A DNA stretch of 64,000 nucleotides from Thereva unica. Taxonomy: Eukaryota; Arthropoda; Insecta; Diptera; Therevidae. The notes below the pieces were generated by a model. That model saw only the letters and a program-made list of their open reading frames with translations. It had not been told where the DNA came from and made no database searches. Shown here piece by piece: positions 51,991 through 63,601 of this stretch. The translations under genes and the position numbers were made by a program. The DNA lies in the NCBI GenBank assembly GCA_949987705.1, contig OX465281.1:158672393-158736392 (forward strand). The letters run 5' to 3'. Each line of letters begins with the position of its first letter. Positions within the stretch are counted from its first letter, which is position 1.

Positions 51991-52390
51991 ACAGAATAAT
52001 TTTTACTGCAGCGAGTACGACAATTGCAATCATTAATCGCAGCTTACTTTTCACCATACAGCCGTCATCCGACGGAACCAACAATGGTAAGGTATTATAA
52101 ACCATGATTATGTCGGTGTTGCACCGGTATTATAAACCATGATTATGTCGGTCGTAAGTACCAAACAAATCTTTTTTCGATCTTTTTGGCCTTGATTTTG
52201 GTGGGGACTATAAGTCCATTCAAAATGCCGGAAGGGTGTCAAAACATAACAACGTTCCAAAAATCGCCCCTATATGTTTTGCGGTCCCGCAGTCTTAAAA
52301 TGTGGGCATTACACTTAAAAATACAAAAAACATCCCTTTTTAAGGGTTCAACCAACGGTTTAGGATCAGCCGGCTGCTTAAGAAAATTAA
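51640..52390. other. Non-coding, with a short direct duplication
   Basis: A 28 bp sequence starting GGTATTATAAACCATGATTA occurs twice (52090 and 52126), separated by a few bases. Otherwise nothing is recognisable beyond the inverted-repeat element's right end and GGCCCAGTAATGG-type motifs at 51590-51710. Confidence 0.55.
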
Positions 52391-52600
52391 CGCATACAAC
52401 AATCAAGAGTTCAAACGCGAGGTTCACTGCCTCCTCCTCATGCATCCTCCACCCAGACTACACTTATCCTATCATATCCCTTTTCTATCCTCGAGCTTAG
52501 CTCACTAGGAGACATTACACGATGACGTGAACAGCATAACGCGCTAGTAGTATAAAGGGTGAGTGACACTTGAGCTTAGACTACTCCGATAAAAAAAATA
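52390..52600 (+). mobile_element. Diverged LINE 3' end, related to the family at 31368
   Basis: One plus frame reads INAYNNQEFKREVHCLLLMH, matching the C terminus of the other copies (NSYNTLEFKREVHRHFLLHP). The 3' UTR shares CTAGTAGTATAAAGGG before an A run at 52590-52598. Confidence 0.65.
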
Positions 52601-53265
52601 GTGAAAATAATCTAATGAAATATAGTTTTTTCATTATTCATTTGCGAAAGTGGTTGATTTATATCAATTCAAGCCAAATTTTAAGTAAAGGGATAACCCT
52701 AAGGAGTTAGACCACCCCTAAATCAACTAAAAATAAAACAAAAAGTAAAAAACTGTTGTTTTCAACTTGCTGCTTCAAATTCGATTGAATGCGTATTGTC
52801 ATGCAAAAAGAAATTATTTTCAACCCTTAAGGGGTAAAACTACACTCGCAGTGCGCTTAACTTAGACTTTTCACTCCAACGTGCAAAACTAAAATGGCGA
52901 CTTTACTTGCCATACTTACTTTGCTCCCTAAAACATCTTATTTAGTTTGCTGGAGAGATCTGCTTGTAAAATTCTGATCTGTACACCTCCCTCGAGGAGA
53001 TCTCGCTCCATTTCCTACTGGGAAGGAGGCCACCCTCTGGAGTTAGGAAGACCTCCGTCTACGTACCTTTTATTGCTATTTGTCCCTTAAGCATGTCCGC
53101 AAAAGGAAGTATTCCATTTGTACTCCTGAAGAGTTAAAGTGGAGTCTTTTCTCTATTTGTTTTCTCTTGGATTACTCTTCGTTTGAAATCTTATGATTTT
53201 CAAATGGGACAGATAGTTTTGTACTCAATAGGAGGAAATGGAGCGATATCTCCTTAAGGGAGATA
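52601..53265. other. Non-coding segment of a dispersed repeat
   Basis: No gene. Two blocks, at about 52845-52910 (CTTAACTTAGACTTTTCACT) and 52953-53015 (GAGATCTGCTTGTAAAATTC), recur on the other side of the gypsy element at 58838-58905 and 59002-59065. Confidence 0.6.
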
Positions 53266-53269
53266 TATG

Positions 53270-53493
53270 TGTCAAAGGACCTTAAATTGTTAGAAGCAAA
53301 TAAGATCATCAATGAAATATAATAATGATTTATTATATAATTCTAATAATGATTTATTAAATAATTAATTCTCCTTTCGTCTCTCAAAATACGTCTGTCC
53401 GGTACGACTCCTCATAGTCGACTGCTAACTATTATTCACGTTCCCATCGGTTGACAGTTACGGCTGTTCCCGGTCGACTGCGATCACGTTCCC
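53270..53493 (-). repeat. 3' LTR of the second gypsy element
   Basis: 224 bp, about 97% identical to 58510-58733. The pol frame's stop (53458) lies inside it. A 24 bp internal duplication (TAATAATGATTTATTA type) is present. Confidence 0.85.
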
Positions 53494-55480
53494 CTTGTGC
53501 CGGTTGACAGTTCGGCACTTCCTGATATCGGACCGCCCGGTCCGTTCATGGATTTCAACTTTGTTGTTTTCACCTTCTTCTAGTTCTTCCACACCGACAT
53601 CTAGTTCTGGAGCCAATAAGCACCATGGCTTTATCTTCTCGGCAGTAAAGATTGAAGAGAACTTCCTTCGGGTTCTTGGGGATGACTCAATGTCCTCGAT
53701 GACGTATCGGTCCTTGGCAAGTACCTTGCTAACGACATACGGTCCCCGATAACGCGGCTCTAATTTTCTACTCGCACCGGTTGCTGGAGCAATGTTTTCG
53801 ATCACTACCAGATCTCCTTCAGTATAAGTCCGCGGCTTCTTATGTTGCGCATCAAATCTTTCTTTCCATTTGTGTTGTTGTTCTTTTATTCGTTCCACTA
53901 CTCTGTTTCGTCTTTCTTTCGTGTTTACTTCCGTTGTTTCCTATTCAATTTCGGTCTGCAGGTACTGTAACGGTACGGTTCTCGGTGATATCCCGCAAAG
54001 GGAAGTCAAACACGATGTCGTTTGGGCTGAATCCAGTAGTAGCGTTCTTTTGCGTGTTTAGCGTCCACTGGAGGTTACGTAGGTGTTGATCCCAAGTGTT
54101 GGACTTCTCCACGGTAGTCCTCAAAAAATCCAGGATCGTGTGATTTGCACGTTCCACCTGGCCGTTCGCCCTAGGAGTTCGTACAGCTACCTTTATGTGT
54201 TTGATCATGTTATCTTCGCAATACTGCTGGAATACTCTCGATGTGTAAGCTGTACCTCGGTCGGTAATTAGTTGAACGGGCAATCCGAAATAAGTAGATA
54301 AATCGTTGAGTACAGCGATTACCGGTTGCGTTTTTGTATTCTTCACCGGTTTTACAACGATATATTTACTGAATTTGTCCATAATTGCAAGTAAGTAAGT
54401 GTTTCCACTTTTACTTCGAGGAAAAGGACCCAAGTGGTCTATGTGAACCACTCGAAATGGTATGGGTATGATGTCTTCGTAAAACATCTGAGCTTCGGAT
54501 TTTCCTTTAGCAATTTTATTGTAGCTGCAATTCACGCATGCTGATATGTATTGTTTGACGTACTTCCTCATGGCTGGAAACCAAAAGTCCCTGCTAATGC
54601 GTTGCATAGTTTTGTCGGGTGCGAAATGCCCTGCGTCGTCGTGGCAGGATTCCACTATTCTGCATCGCACGGTGGTCGGTACAACAAATCTTTTATTATT
54701 TTCGATAATTCGGTATAAACGGTTATTCTTAAGACCATACTCTTTCTTAAACTGCTTCAACTGCTCATCATCGGTTTTCCCCATCAAAGCGTTAATTATT
54801 CGCATCAGTTTTTGGTCTCCATACTGCATGGTTTGTAACCAATCCTCGTTAGATATCTCTATACGATTGATGGCTTCCATAACGACTTCCGGTGTTTTCG
54901 CTGGTTCCGTAGGTGCCCTACTTAAAGCATCTGCATGTGCCAATCGTTCTGCTGGTCGATGAATTATATCAAAATCGTATTCTTGTAATTTCAAGTACCA
55001 TCTGGAAATTCTTGGTATTAGGGGTTTACTTCGTTTCGCAAGCGCGATAGCTGCACAATCAGTTATTATCTGGAAATATTTTCCAAGCAAATAGATTCGA
55101 AAACGTTCTATCGTCTCGACAACAGCTAGCACTTCAAGTTCGTAGCTGTGGTACTGTTGTTCGGCTTCAGTACACCGTCGGCTAAAATAGGCTACAGGCT
55201 TCCAATCGCTACTATTTTCCTCCTGCATCAGGACTCCTGCTAGGCCAATCGAGCTGGCGTCTGTATGAACTTGATGTTTCAGCTTGTGATTGTATAGCGT
55301 TAGTACCGGCTGATTACACAAGATTTGTTTCAGTTCTTCGAATGAAGTTTGCTGTTCGTTGTTCCAATTAAAGGTTGTAACATTTTTACCCTTTAATAAA
55401 CCCGTAAGAGGCGATGCTATAATCGAATATTCTTTAACAAATCCGTTCAAAAGAGATTTCTCCTCTTCGCCCTGAGACAT
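53458..55480 (-). pseudogene. pol: Gypsy 2 pol: RNase H and integrase
   Basis: From 55480 the frame starts after the RT with FVKEYSIIASPLTGLLKG. RNase H follows (VHTDASSIGLAGVLMQEE, YELEVLAVVETIERFRIYLL). The integrase zinc domain is HDDAGHFAPDKTMQRIS ... CVNC. The DDE core is HIDHLGPFPRSKSG, LITDRGTAYTSRVF and NGQVERANHTILDF. After a frame break near 53920 comes the C-terminal domain with YRGPYVVSKVL (GPY/F type) and a long charged tail ending in the LTR. The integrase triad is present, but the protein has no RT attached. Confidence 0.85.
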
Positions 55481-55493
55481 CTACACAACCCAC

Positions 55494-56124
55494 ATGACTA
55501 CCAAACCCTACCGCACTACTTGGACAGGCTCAGAGTGCTTGATCTCATGCCGCTATCTAGCAGGAGAAAATTGCTCATATCTTGCGTTGCCTTTGACGTC
55601 CTAAGTGGAAAGCTTAAAGTGCAATTTCTGTCGGACAAGATCAAATTCAATGATGTAGTCCGCCACACACGACACACTAAATTACTTAGGGAATATCCAC
55701 ACCGTACCGATTACGCAAGGAACGAGCCCGTCAACAGATGCTGTATGGTTTTCAATAGCCATAGCTCCTGTTTTTCCCCTTCACTCAACAAGGCATCCTA
55801 TAAGAAAATACTCAGATCCCTACTAACATCTCCCCTCCTTGACAATAGTAGGTAATATAAAAAGACTGTTATACTATGTTATAATTTAAGTGTTATGTAT
55901 ACGTAGTTTAAGTGTGCCTTGTTTGGCGAATTTGTAGAAATCGTTTTAGTTTCATTAGACCTTCTTCTATTGTTACGCTTGGAATAATAACATCATCATT
56001 CTATTCTCCTCAATTCTTCAAACCAAGCTACTACTAGACATTGCACCATGAACTGAACGACATGACGGACTAGTAGTACAAAGGGTTACACCTAAGCTTG
56101 GTTTTTTCATAAAAAAAAAAAAAA
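55494..56124 (+). mobile_element. LINE insertion in gypsy 2, chimeric 3' end
   Basis: The plus frame 55494-55855 is a LINE C terminus (QTLPHYLDRLRVLDLMPLSS, then LLISCVAFDVLSGKLKVQFL). From about 56000 the sequence becomes the 3' UTR of the LINE family at 31368 (CAAACCAAGCTACTACTAGA, then ACACCTAAGCTTGGTTTTTT), ending in a poly(A) at 56110-56124. Two LINE families are therefore joined in one insertion. Confidence 0.75.
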
Positions 56125-56140
56125 GATATACCAAGACTTC

Positions 56141-57430
56141 TCCGGGTTTCATTAAACTAGCTAATTGGAGCATTGACTAGTTGACCATTGGAGCATTGAC
56201 TAGTCCAAATGGCATACATTCGAACTCATAATGTCCGTCTGTCGTAACGAACGCGGTATACTTCTTTGATTCTTCTTTCTTCGGAATCTGATAAAACGCT
56301 CGTCAGATCGAGTGTCGTAAAGTATTTGTTTCCAGAAAGTAGTGATAATTGTTCCTCCACCGTTGGCATAAGTGCTGGTTCCTTAATTGTTATAGCGTTT
56401 AGTTGCCGGTAGTCAATGCAAAGGCGGTCCTCCCCATTTGCCTTTTTGACTAGTACGATCGGTGATGAATACGCTGAAAAACTTTTCCTGATTCCTCGTT
56501 TCAATAGATCCTCAATCATTTCACGAACTTTATCCCGTTTTGCAAAAGGGATTCTATAAGGACGTCTATTGATAGGTACGTCAGTTTTTAATTTAATATC
56601 CATTTCCGTGTTCCGGCATTTACCCAGTTTATCCGTTACACATCTTGTAATACTTCCTTTACCATCTTTTCCTCTTGCTTTGAATGACCCGTTTCCATTT
56701 GCGCGTTGGCTGGCATATTTGTTTCTATTTGACATTTTCCAGATTTTATTATAATTCGCGTTTGGTTCTTACAAATTACATCTGTGCCCAATAGAACTGA
56801 TTCCGCTATCAAATTATCTCGAACGACAAACAAATCAATATCTAAAATGGCGTTGTCTATTTCAATTTTAGAGACAACTCTTAACTTTGGTTTGAAAGTA
56901 GAGCCCCCAAAGCCCTTTAAATAATTTCTCGGACCTCTTTCTAATTTCTCCGTTTTTAGAAGAAATGCGGTTGTTTCTCGAATAAGAGAACATTCGCTTC
57001 CGCTGTCAATTAATGCTGTCGTTACCAATCCATTGACGATGATATCCTTTGTAACGCTTTTATCGTTTTTGTTAACGGAAATTCGTCTGATAATTTTTGT
57101 TGAATCACGTCCGTTATCCGGACAATCCTCCTTCATGTGACCGGATTTCTGACATTTCGCACATCGTGGTCTGCGCTGTGGTTTAGGGCATTTTGCTGAT
57201 ACATGTGCCCGTTCATAACAGTTATAACAAGTCGGTCTGTATACCGGTTTAAACTCGGTAGGCATATTTCTATTCGTATTGAATTCAGTATTTGACGGAA
57301 TGAATTTATGCGGTGGTGCTGAAGTTAATCGATCTTCATGATTAATTCGATTATTTTCTAAATAACGACTTATTGTTGCCAGCATTTCATTTGGGTTTGC
57401 AAAATTGTGGCTTGCAATTGCATTCTGCAA
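56141..57430 (-). pseudogene. Gypsy 2 zinc knuckles, protease and RT N terminus
   Basis: The first frame (57430-56636) has zinc knuckles CYNCYERAHVSAKC and CAKCQKSGHMKEDC and the protease site ALIDSGSECSLI. The second (56735-56226) has the RT start: INRRPYRIPFAKRDKVREMI, YSSPIVLVKKANGEDRLCID and GNKYFTTLDLTS. After a slip near 56290 it continues FVTTDGHYEFECMPFGLVNAP. A short tandem duplication (ACTAGTCAATGCTCCAAT) follows, then LMKPGEVLVY just before the LINE, so the catalytic YxDD box is cut away. Confidence 0.82.
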
Positions 57431-58193
57431 AAAACAAAATGATTCAAACCCATGCGAATATACTTTATTATACTCACATTATCAAGGGAGGCTCTGTTGC
57501 CTTTAGCGCACCTTTTATAAAAATATTCCTCAAACGATTCGTTAATTTTTCTCTTCGTAGTTATCATCTCTATGTGTACATCGGCTTGATTGACGGTTGT
57601 AGGGAAATTGGTTAAAAACGCGCCAACAAAATCATTCCAACTCGAAAAGACAAAGGGTAAACTATCGATCCAACCCTTTGCTGGCCCATGGAGTTTAGTT
57701 TGAACTGCAAATAGTAACGTTTTTTCATCCCATATATTGTATATGCTTCCTTCAGTTGATTAATTCTACTAATAAATTGTATTGACGTTAGTGAAGTCTC
57801 ATTAACTGGATTGTATTCGGGCAAACTTTCTATAACATCGGGAATCCTTTGGAACGAGGACGGTGTTGGGTAATTGGTAACAGTAGGAGTATCGCTTTCC
57901 CTATTGGCTTCGTTAGATATATTCGGGCTCATTTCGTTTACCGAGGGTTTGTTGACTAGAGTTTCTACCAATTAACAAAGGATGTCCACTCTGTCTTCCA
58001 AATTTTCGAATTCTCTGTTTTCTTCGCCTTCTTGTACCTCATTTTCCTCGCTTATTTCTACCCGATCGCTGTCCACCAATTCCGATAGACGTTTTACTAA
58101 TTCGTCCCTTGTTCCTGTGGTAGATTCGTTCATTTCTTTAAGTTTTCCTTGAATTTGGCCCTTTCTTAGCTTATTAATTTTGACTACAGGCAT
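57370..58193 (-). pseudogene. Gypsy 2 Gag with SAP-like N terminus
   Basis: It starts at an ATG at 58193: INKLRKGQIQGKLKEMNEST, then GTRDELVKRLSELV, a SAP-like helix pair, then an acidic stretch. Capsid remnants follow in 57971-57612 (IESLPEYNPVNETSLTSIQF) and 57567-57370 (KRKINESFEEYFYKRC). A stop or slip separates each part. Confidence 0.7.
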
Positions 58194-58509
58194 GTTGGAG
58201 TAATATTTTATACTATTATTTCAAAGTTACCTGATACCTAATAGAACAATTCTAGGAATATGTAATAAGAAAAGATGTTTTTCAATCAAAATTATAATTC
58301 TCGCCCTTTTCCAAGATTATTTTAATTGTTTTCTTCAAAAAAAATATCGTGTTCCTTTTTCAAAATTATTTTGCTGTTTTTCAAAAATATTTTCGTTGTT
58401 TTTTTTTTCAATCAATCTAGCAATTGAATCTCTGATAACTCAATTCCTACGCAACAGTTTCCAGTATATACGAGCGCCCAACGCTTGAGCTCCGATCCCA
58501 CTTCTGAAC

Positions 58510-58733
58510 CGTCAAAGGACCTTAAATTGTTAGAAGCAAATAAGATCATCAATGGAATATAATAATGATTTATTATATAATTCTAATAATGATTTATTAA
58601 ATAATTAATTCTCCTGTCGTCTCTCAAAATACGTCTGTCCGGTACGGCTCCTCATAGTCGACTGCTAACTGTTAGTCACGTTCCCACGGGTTGACAGTTA
58701 CGGCTGTTCCCGGTCGACTGCGACCACGTTCCC
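58510..58733 (-). repeat. 5' LTR of the second gypsy element (direct-repeat part)
   Basis: Direct copy of 53270-53493 at an offset of 5240 bases. Immediately left of it lies GGTTCAGAAGTGGGATC on the minus strand, a likely primer-binding site. Confidence 0.85.
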
Positions 58734-58812
58734 AGAATTAATTATTTAATAAATCATTATTATATTTCATTGATGATCTTATTTGCTTCTAACAATTTAA
58801 GGTCCTTTGACA
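58734..58812. repeat. Inverted LTR fragment at the outer right end of gypsy 2
   Basis: This 79 bp is the reverse complement of the first ~100 bp of the LTR with one of its two 24 bp internal units missing. It places TGTCAAAGGACC/GGTCCTTTGACA as inverted tips on the whole element. Confidence 0.9.
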
Positions 58813-58816
58813 TATG

Positions 58817-60711
58817 GGAGATTAGAATTTTATCGCAGTGTACTTAACTTAGACTTTGCACTCCAACGCAAAAAACTGAAATGGCGACTTTACTTGCCAA
58901 ACATACTTAATAACTAACTCTTTAATGCATTTTGATTATAAATTTATAATCTCCCATATACCTCCCTTAAGGAGATCTTGCCCCGTTTCATACTGGGAAC
59001 TAGAGAGATCTGCTTGTAAAATTATTATCTCCTGTACACCTTCCTCAAGGAGACTTCGTTCCATTTAGTAGGCCTTGTATTTGCCTTGGTCTTGCGGGCA
59101 AAACTAATTGCGTCATCGATTTGTTGCCCTTTTTACTCGAAAAGTGCTTCTAGAGGAGATTGCATCTTCGATTTAACGCTCCCTCTCACGGCTGTGCCAT
59201 CGATTTGTTGCTCGCTCTAAGAACCAACCAAAATTTTGTCATCGATTTGCAGAAAGAGCAAGCTTTTAGATCTATATCATATCGACAGATTTCAAAAGTG
59301 TTCTAAAATTTAAAAAGTTATTCGTGTTGAGTGGGTAAATAAAGAAAATTATAATAATAATATAATAAACAAAACCTTTAGAATCATGATCAGACGAGGA
59401 ATATGTACAATTATTTCAAATATCAATGAAATCAAAAAAAATTGTAAATTTTTCCAACAATTAATATATTCAGAACTCAAAAATGTGTAATGGTATAGAT
59501 TTTTTCAATCGTCGTGACATTCCGCGCATCTACCCCAGCAAAGCTCTTAAAAATTTTTAAAAGCTCGGACCCAGCTTTATTTAGCTCCTCCCATTAAACA
59601 ACCAAAGTCTAGTAATAACAAGTCTTTCATCTTCATACAAAATTTTCACCCGGTTGGTTGTGTGCGTGCATATATCAACATCACTGCTGAGCAAAACTCA
59701 ACGCATACTTCGTGAATTCAGCGAGACAAAGCCTGATTCTGTCTTTACAGTAAAGTATGCAGAACAGAAAAGGAAAGAAAATTGAATCCGATGTCAAAAT
59801 TGAAGCCCCATAGAAACTCATAAAATTTTCTGTTGTTTAGTTGAATGCTAGCGCTTATAAAAATATTGCATTCTCTCTCTGATAGCCTGACATCGTCATT
59901 TGAAGAACTTATGCATATAGCTGTTCGTCTTTCACTCATTAACCATATGAAGATGAAAGACTTGTTAATTTCTAGACTTTGCAAACAACTTGCTGCCATT
60001 TAATCAGTTACGACTGCGTATTGCTAGGGGGAGGTGTATTTTTCTGGGGCTTCAATGATTATTTAAAAAAATTACCAATTATGAATGAAAAACGTCCCTT
60101 TTTATATATTTTTTTAGTTTGGTTAGGTTAGGTTTTTGTATTTTACACATTTGCTACAGAAATAATTTGTAGCATTTCTACTAAAGAAATACGAAAATTT
60201 TGTTTTTATCACTTTGATTACTAGATTGTTGACGTTTCCTGTCAGTCGCATACGCGCTTCTGCCTGGGGAGGTTGTGTTGCTTGCCACTGCGGGGAACTG
60301 TCGGTTTATGAATGAAAACGCTCATTTAATCAAAAAAAATTTTTTCAGCATTTTGTTTAAATTATTTTAAATTTAAAAATGAGAAATATTTCGCATAATT
60401 AAAGTAAAATTATGCTTATTATGATGAATAAACTGCCTTTGTTGAGCAGGGTTTTAAATGTATTTAAAAGCTCTGCTCAACACATAGAAAGATAAATTAA
60501 CTTTATTCATGTCTTATGCGCGCATCCCTTCCCAAATTATTTTGTTGAGTTTTTTCAGTGTTTGTTGTCGTTTTAGCTAAAAAGAGGGGAAATGATAGAA
60601 CAATTTTTATAAAACTTTGCAACGAGGTGCGCAGAACTGCACAAATTTTTTGTGTCAAGGCGTTTGAAAATATCTATTCATTTCCAATGCAGGAGTGAGC
60701 TTTCGCTCAGT
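58817..60711. other. Spacer with dispersed-repeat blocks, no gene
   Basis: Repeats shared with 52845-53015 occupy 58838-59065. The rest has only short random frames and AT-rich runs. Confidence 0.5.
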
Positions 60712-60886
60712 CTCTGCGCAGATTGGCCCTATTTACAATGCGAGCGTAGCGTGAGTTTCGAATTTCGAAGTGGAAGGAAGTAAACAGATGATTTGTGACA
60801 GCAAAGTTTATATTTTATGCAAAATGGATAGCCACAGACGATCAATAATATTGCGTTATTATTTTACATTATCGCAAGCGATTTTA

Positions 60887-61238
60887 ATGAGCAACAATAG
60901 GCAAAAAAGAAAAAGTAGGCGCTGGTGGGTCCGTGAGTTGTTTGAACAGCGTGAGAAGTTTGGCGATGCCTCAAATTTAATAAATGCTTGGGGATCATGA
61001 AAGCTTTTTTAACTACACCGGAATGAGTCGAGAGCAGTTTGATTTATTGCTTCATAAAGTAGGACCTTGTTTAGCTAAATCCTCAATAAGGAAACCAATT
61101 AGTGAACGAGATAGATTACTTGTAACATTGAGGTAAATAAAGAAATATTTAAAATGAAAAAGGGAACGTTCTGATAAGGTGTATTTTTAGGTTCCTAGCT
61201 ACTGGCATGAACTATAGAAGCTTATCCTATGTGTATTT
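60887..61238 (+). pseudogene. PIF/Harbinger transposase, N-terminal part with intron
   Basis: From an ATG at 60887: KRKSRRWWVRELFEQREKFG, the RRWWVR start typical of Harbinger transposases. After a slip at the GGGGA near 60992 comes FFNYTGMSREQFDLLLHKVG, then KPISERDRLLVTLR. A 58 bp intron (61134-61191, GT..AG) is followed by FLATGMNYRSLSYVY. The frame is then cut at 61238 by LTR-like sequence, so the catalytic DDE part is absent. Confidence 0.78.
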
Positions 61239-61559
61239 TGTTAAGCGGAGAAGCTCTTTTGCTTCTTCGCCTGATTGTAGGTTTAGGTGTTACACCTAGA
61301 CCTCTGTTGATTTGCGCTATAGGTGATACACCTAAGCACAGTAAATATTAGTTTGAAAGGGTGTTAATAACACGCTCAAGCTTCGATTCCGTTGGAATGA
61401 ATGAATTTATTTACAGATAGTACAGATATTTATACCTATGACTACAATTACAAAAATTTACAAATTAAATATAATAATAAATCAATACATAAACAAAATA
61501 GCATAAACTTAACATATTCAATTTGAATTGCTGCGTAAACAATTATTGCCCAGGTAACA
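61239..61559 (-). repeat. Candidate LTR of an errantivirus-like element
   Basis: It starts TGTTAAGC and ends GGTAACA, interrupting the Harbinger frame, and precedes the end of an envelope gene in minus orientation. No clear polypurine tract lies beside it, so the boundary is provisional. Confidence 0.45.
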
Positions 61560-61642
61560 TACAAAATTGCTACCTAAGCAAAATTGTTTCCATAAAAATC
61601 GAAATATTTTTGATCCATCGCGGCTGGCTGAGAGTCGTCAAA

Positions 61643-62743
61643 TTACATGTGCGCGTGTTTTGATCGTTGTTTGTTGGTTGACGATAATTTTTTGCATTTC
61701 TTAACATCTTCCCCGCCTTGACCAGCTTCTGGGCAATTGATGAGTTCCGGGTCGATTGCAAACCGACTGCCAAATGAAGATCTTGGGGCTGGAATTGGTC
61801 TGTCTCTGGATGTCTCCTTCTTTTTGTAGCACTTGATGATCAATATGGTAGACGTTGTTAATACAGCAATTACAAGGGCTGTGTATCCCAATGCAAGTTG
61901 GTGTGTGTTGTTTACATCTATTTTATGAGGAAGAACTTCCTTCCCTTTCAGGTCTTGGATTTGTTGCTGTAAATTCTTAATATCCTCAACATTACGGTGA
62001 GTGATAGGGGCCGTGAATTTGAGGAGAGGCTCCTGGCTTTCCAAATGCAACAAATCTGTGAGATTTTGTGTAGGATTGAACGAAGATTTCATTGATTTTG
62101 GATAAACGTTGTGAGACTGCAATGTCAGATGATCTTGCCTAAGTTCGCAATTCATTCCCATACTCAAGATTCCTGTTCCTTGAAGAGCTTGTTGAGCAGT
62201 GGTATCGCCACAAATGATTGTGACAACCGTGGTTTTACGCACAGAGTAAATCCATTTGTTGGGATTGTATAGCTGAATCCATTTAGGGAGTTCTTCGGCG
62301 TTGATTATTTCACAACTGTTGGTTGGCTCGAGGTAAGTGATGAGATTGAGTTCGCAGGAGCTGACGTTTGCACCTTTGCGATAAATTGGGTGTTGTTGAA
62401 TACACATATGATCAGATTCGCCGATGGTCTCACATAGCGCGAATTCCTGCTTGTTGAGTGGATAGTATTTGTCCTTGTGTAGATTGATCACTAGGAATTC
62501 GGCTGATGGCCTAATAGCCATAAATGTTCCGTTGACTATGACGGGTACAGGTATTAGATGATACAGTTCGAATTCTTCAAATGCAAACAGTGGAAGTCTT
62601 ATTTGAAAGATAATATATTTGCTTGTAGCTCGACCCTGTATTTTCATAAGCCTGTATAGCTGAAGCAAGTTGTCTGGTCTTGCAGGTAGTCTCAGTGTTG
62701 ATGGTAGATAGTCTTTTATGGTGGATAGTTGTTCCCTTACTTG
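61643..62743 (-). pseudogene. env: Errantivirus-like envelope protein, C-terminal part
   Basis: 341 codons from 62668; the frame may extend a little upstream but is cut at the duplication junction (62743). It holds a cysteine-containing ectodomain, a helical stretch DIKNLQQQIQDLKGKE, a membrane segment LALGYTALVIAVLTTSTILI (about residues 262-282), then a basic KCYKKK stop-transfer and a cytoplasmic tail. This layout matches the membrane-anchor half of insect gypsy-type/baculovirus F-like envelope proteins. The fusion-peptide and cleavage region are not present. It is an old, partial copy. Confidence 0.75.
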
Positions 62744-62918
62744 CTCTGCGCAGATTGGCCCTATTTACAATGCGAGCGTAGCGTGAGTTTCGAATTTCGA
62801 AGTGGAAGGAAGTAAACAGATGATTTGTGACAGCAAAGTTTATATTTTATGCAAAATGGATAGCCACAGACGATCAATAATATTGCGTTATTATTTTACA
62901 TTATCGCAAGCGATTTTA

Positions 62919-63270
62919 ATGAGCAACAATAGGCAAAAAAGAAAAAGTAGGCGCTGGTGGGTCCGTGAGTTGTTTGAACAGCGTGAGAAGTTTGGCGATG
63001 CCTCAAATTTAATAAATGCTTGGGGATCATGAAAGCTTTTTTAACTACACCGGAATGAGTCGAGAGCAGTTTGATTTATTGCTTCATAAAGTAGGACCTT
63101 GTTTAGCTAAATCCTCAATAAGGAAACCAATTAGTGAACGAGATAGATTACTTGTAACATTGAGGTAAATAAAGAAATATTTAAAATGAAAAAGGGAACG
63201 TTCTGATAAGGTGTATTTTTAGGTTCCTAGCTACTGGCATGAACTATAGAAGCTTATCCTATGTGTATTT
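62919..63270 (+). pseudogene. Harbinger transposase N-terminal part, second copy
   Basis: Same frameshift at the GGGGA run and same intron as 60887-61238, so both defects predate the duplication. Confidence 0.75.
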
Positions 63271-63591
63271 TGTTAAGCGGAGAAGCTCTTTTGCTTCTTC
63301 GCCTGATTGTAGGTTTAGGTGTTACACCTAGACCTCTGTTGATTTGCGCTATAGGTGATACACCTAAGCACAGTAAATATTAGTTTGAAAGGGTGTTAAT
63401 AACACGCTCAAGCTTCGATTCCGTTGGAATGAATGAATTTATTTACAGATAGTACAGATATTTATACCTATGACTACAATTACAAAAATTTACAAATTAA
63501 ATATAATAATAAATCAATACATAAACAAAATAGCATAAACTTAACATATTCAATTTGAATTGCTGCGTAAACAATTATTGCCCAGGTAACA
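63271..63591 (-). repeat. Candidate LTR, second copy
   Basis: Copy of 61239-61559, at the same 2032 bp offset. Confidence 0.45.
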
Positions 63592-63601
63592 TACAAAATT
63601 G

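Larger units (their letters stand above)
53270..58812 (-). mobile_element. Decayed second Ty3/gypsy element, 4 bp duplication TATG
   Basis: The element runs from TGTCAAAGG (53270) to CCTTTGACA (58812), flanked by TATG at 53266-53269 and 58813-58816. Direct repeats of 224 bp mark the LTRs. Gag, protease, RT, RNase H and integrase remnants follow in minus orientation. A LINE at 55494-56124 interrupts the RT. The right end carries an additional inverted LTR piece. Confidence 0.88.
60712..62743. repeat. First unit of a 2032 bp tandem duplication
   Basis: The sequence starting CTCTGCGCAGATTGGCCC restarts at 62744. Over the 1257 bp visible of the second unit only a few differences appear (for example 61629/63659 and the C run at 61711/63746). 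Confidence 0.92.

Noticed and set aside
53781..54089. Hydrophobic plus-strand frame, possible membrane protein
   Set aside because: Antisense to the gypsy 2 integrase tail; hydrophobicity results from the complementary strand.
60119..60134. GGTTAGGTTAGG, the insect telomere motif
   Set aside because: Only two units; occurs by chance in AT-rich insect DNA.
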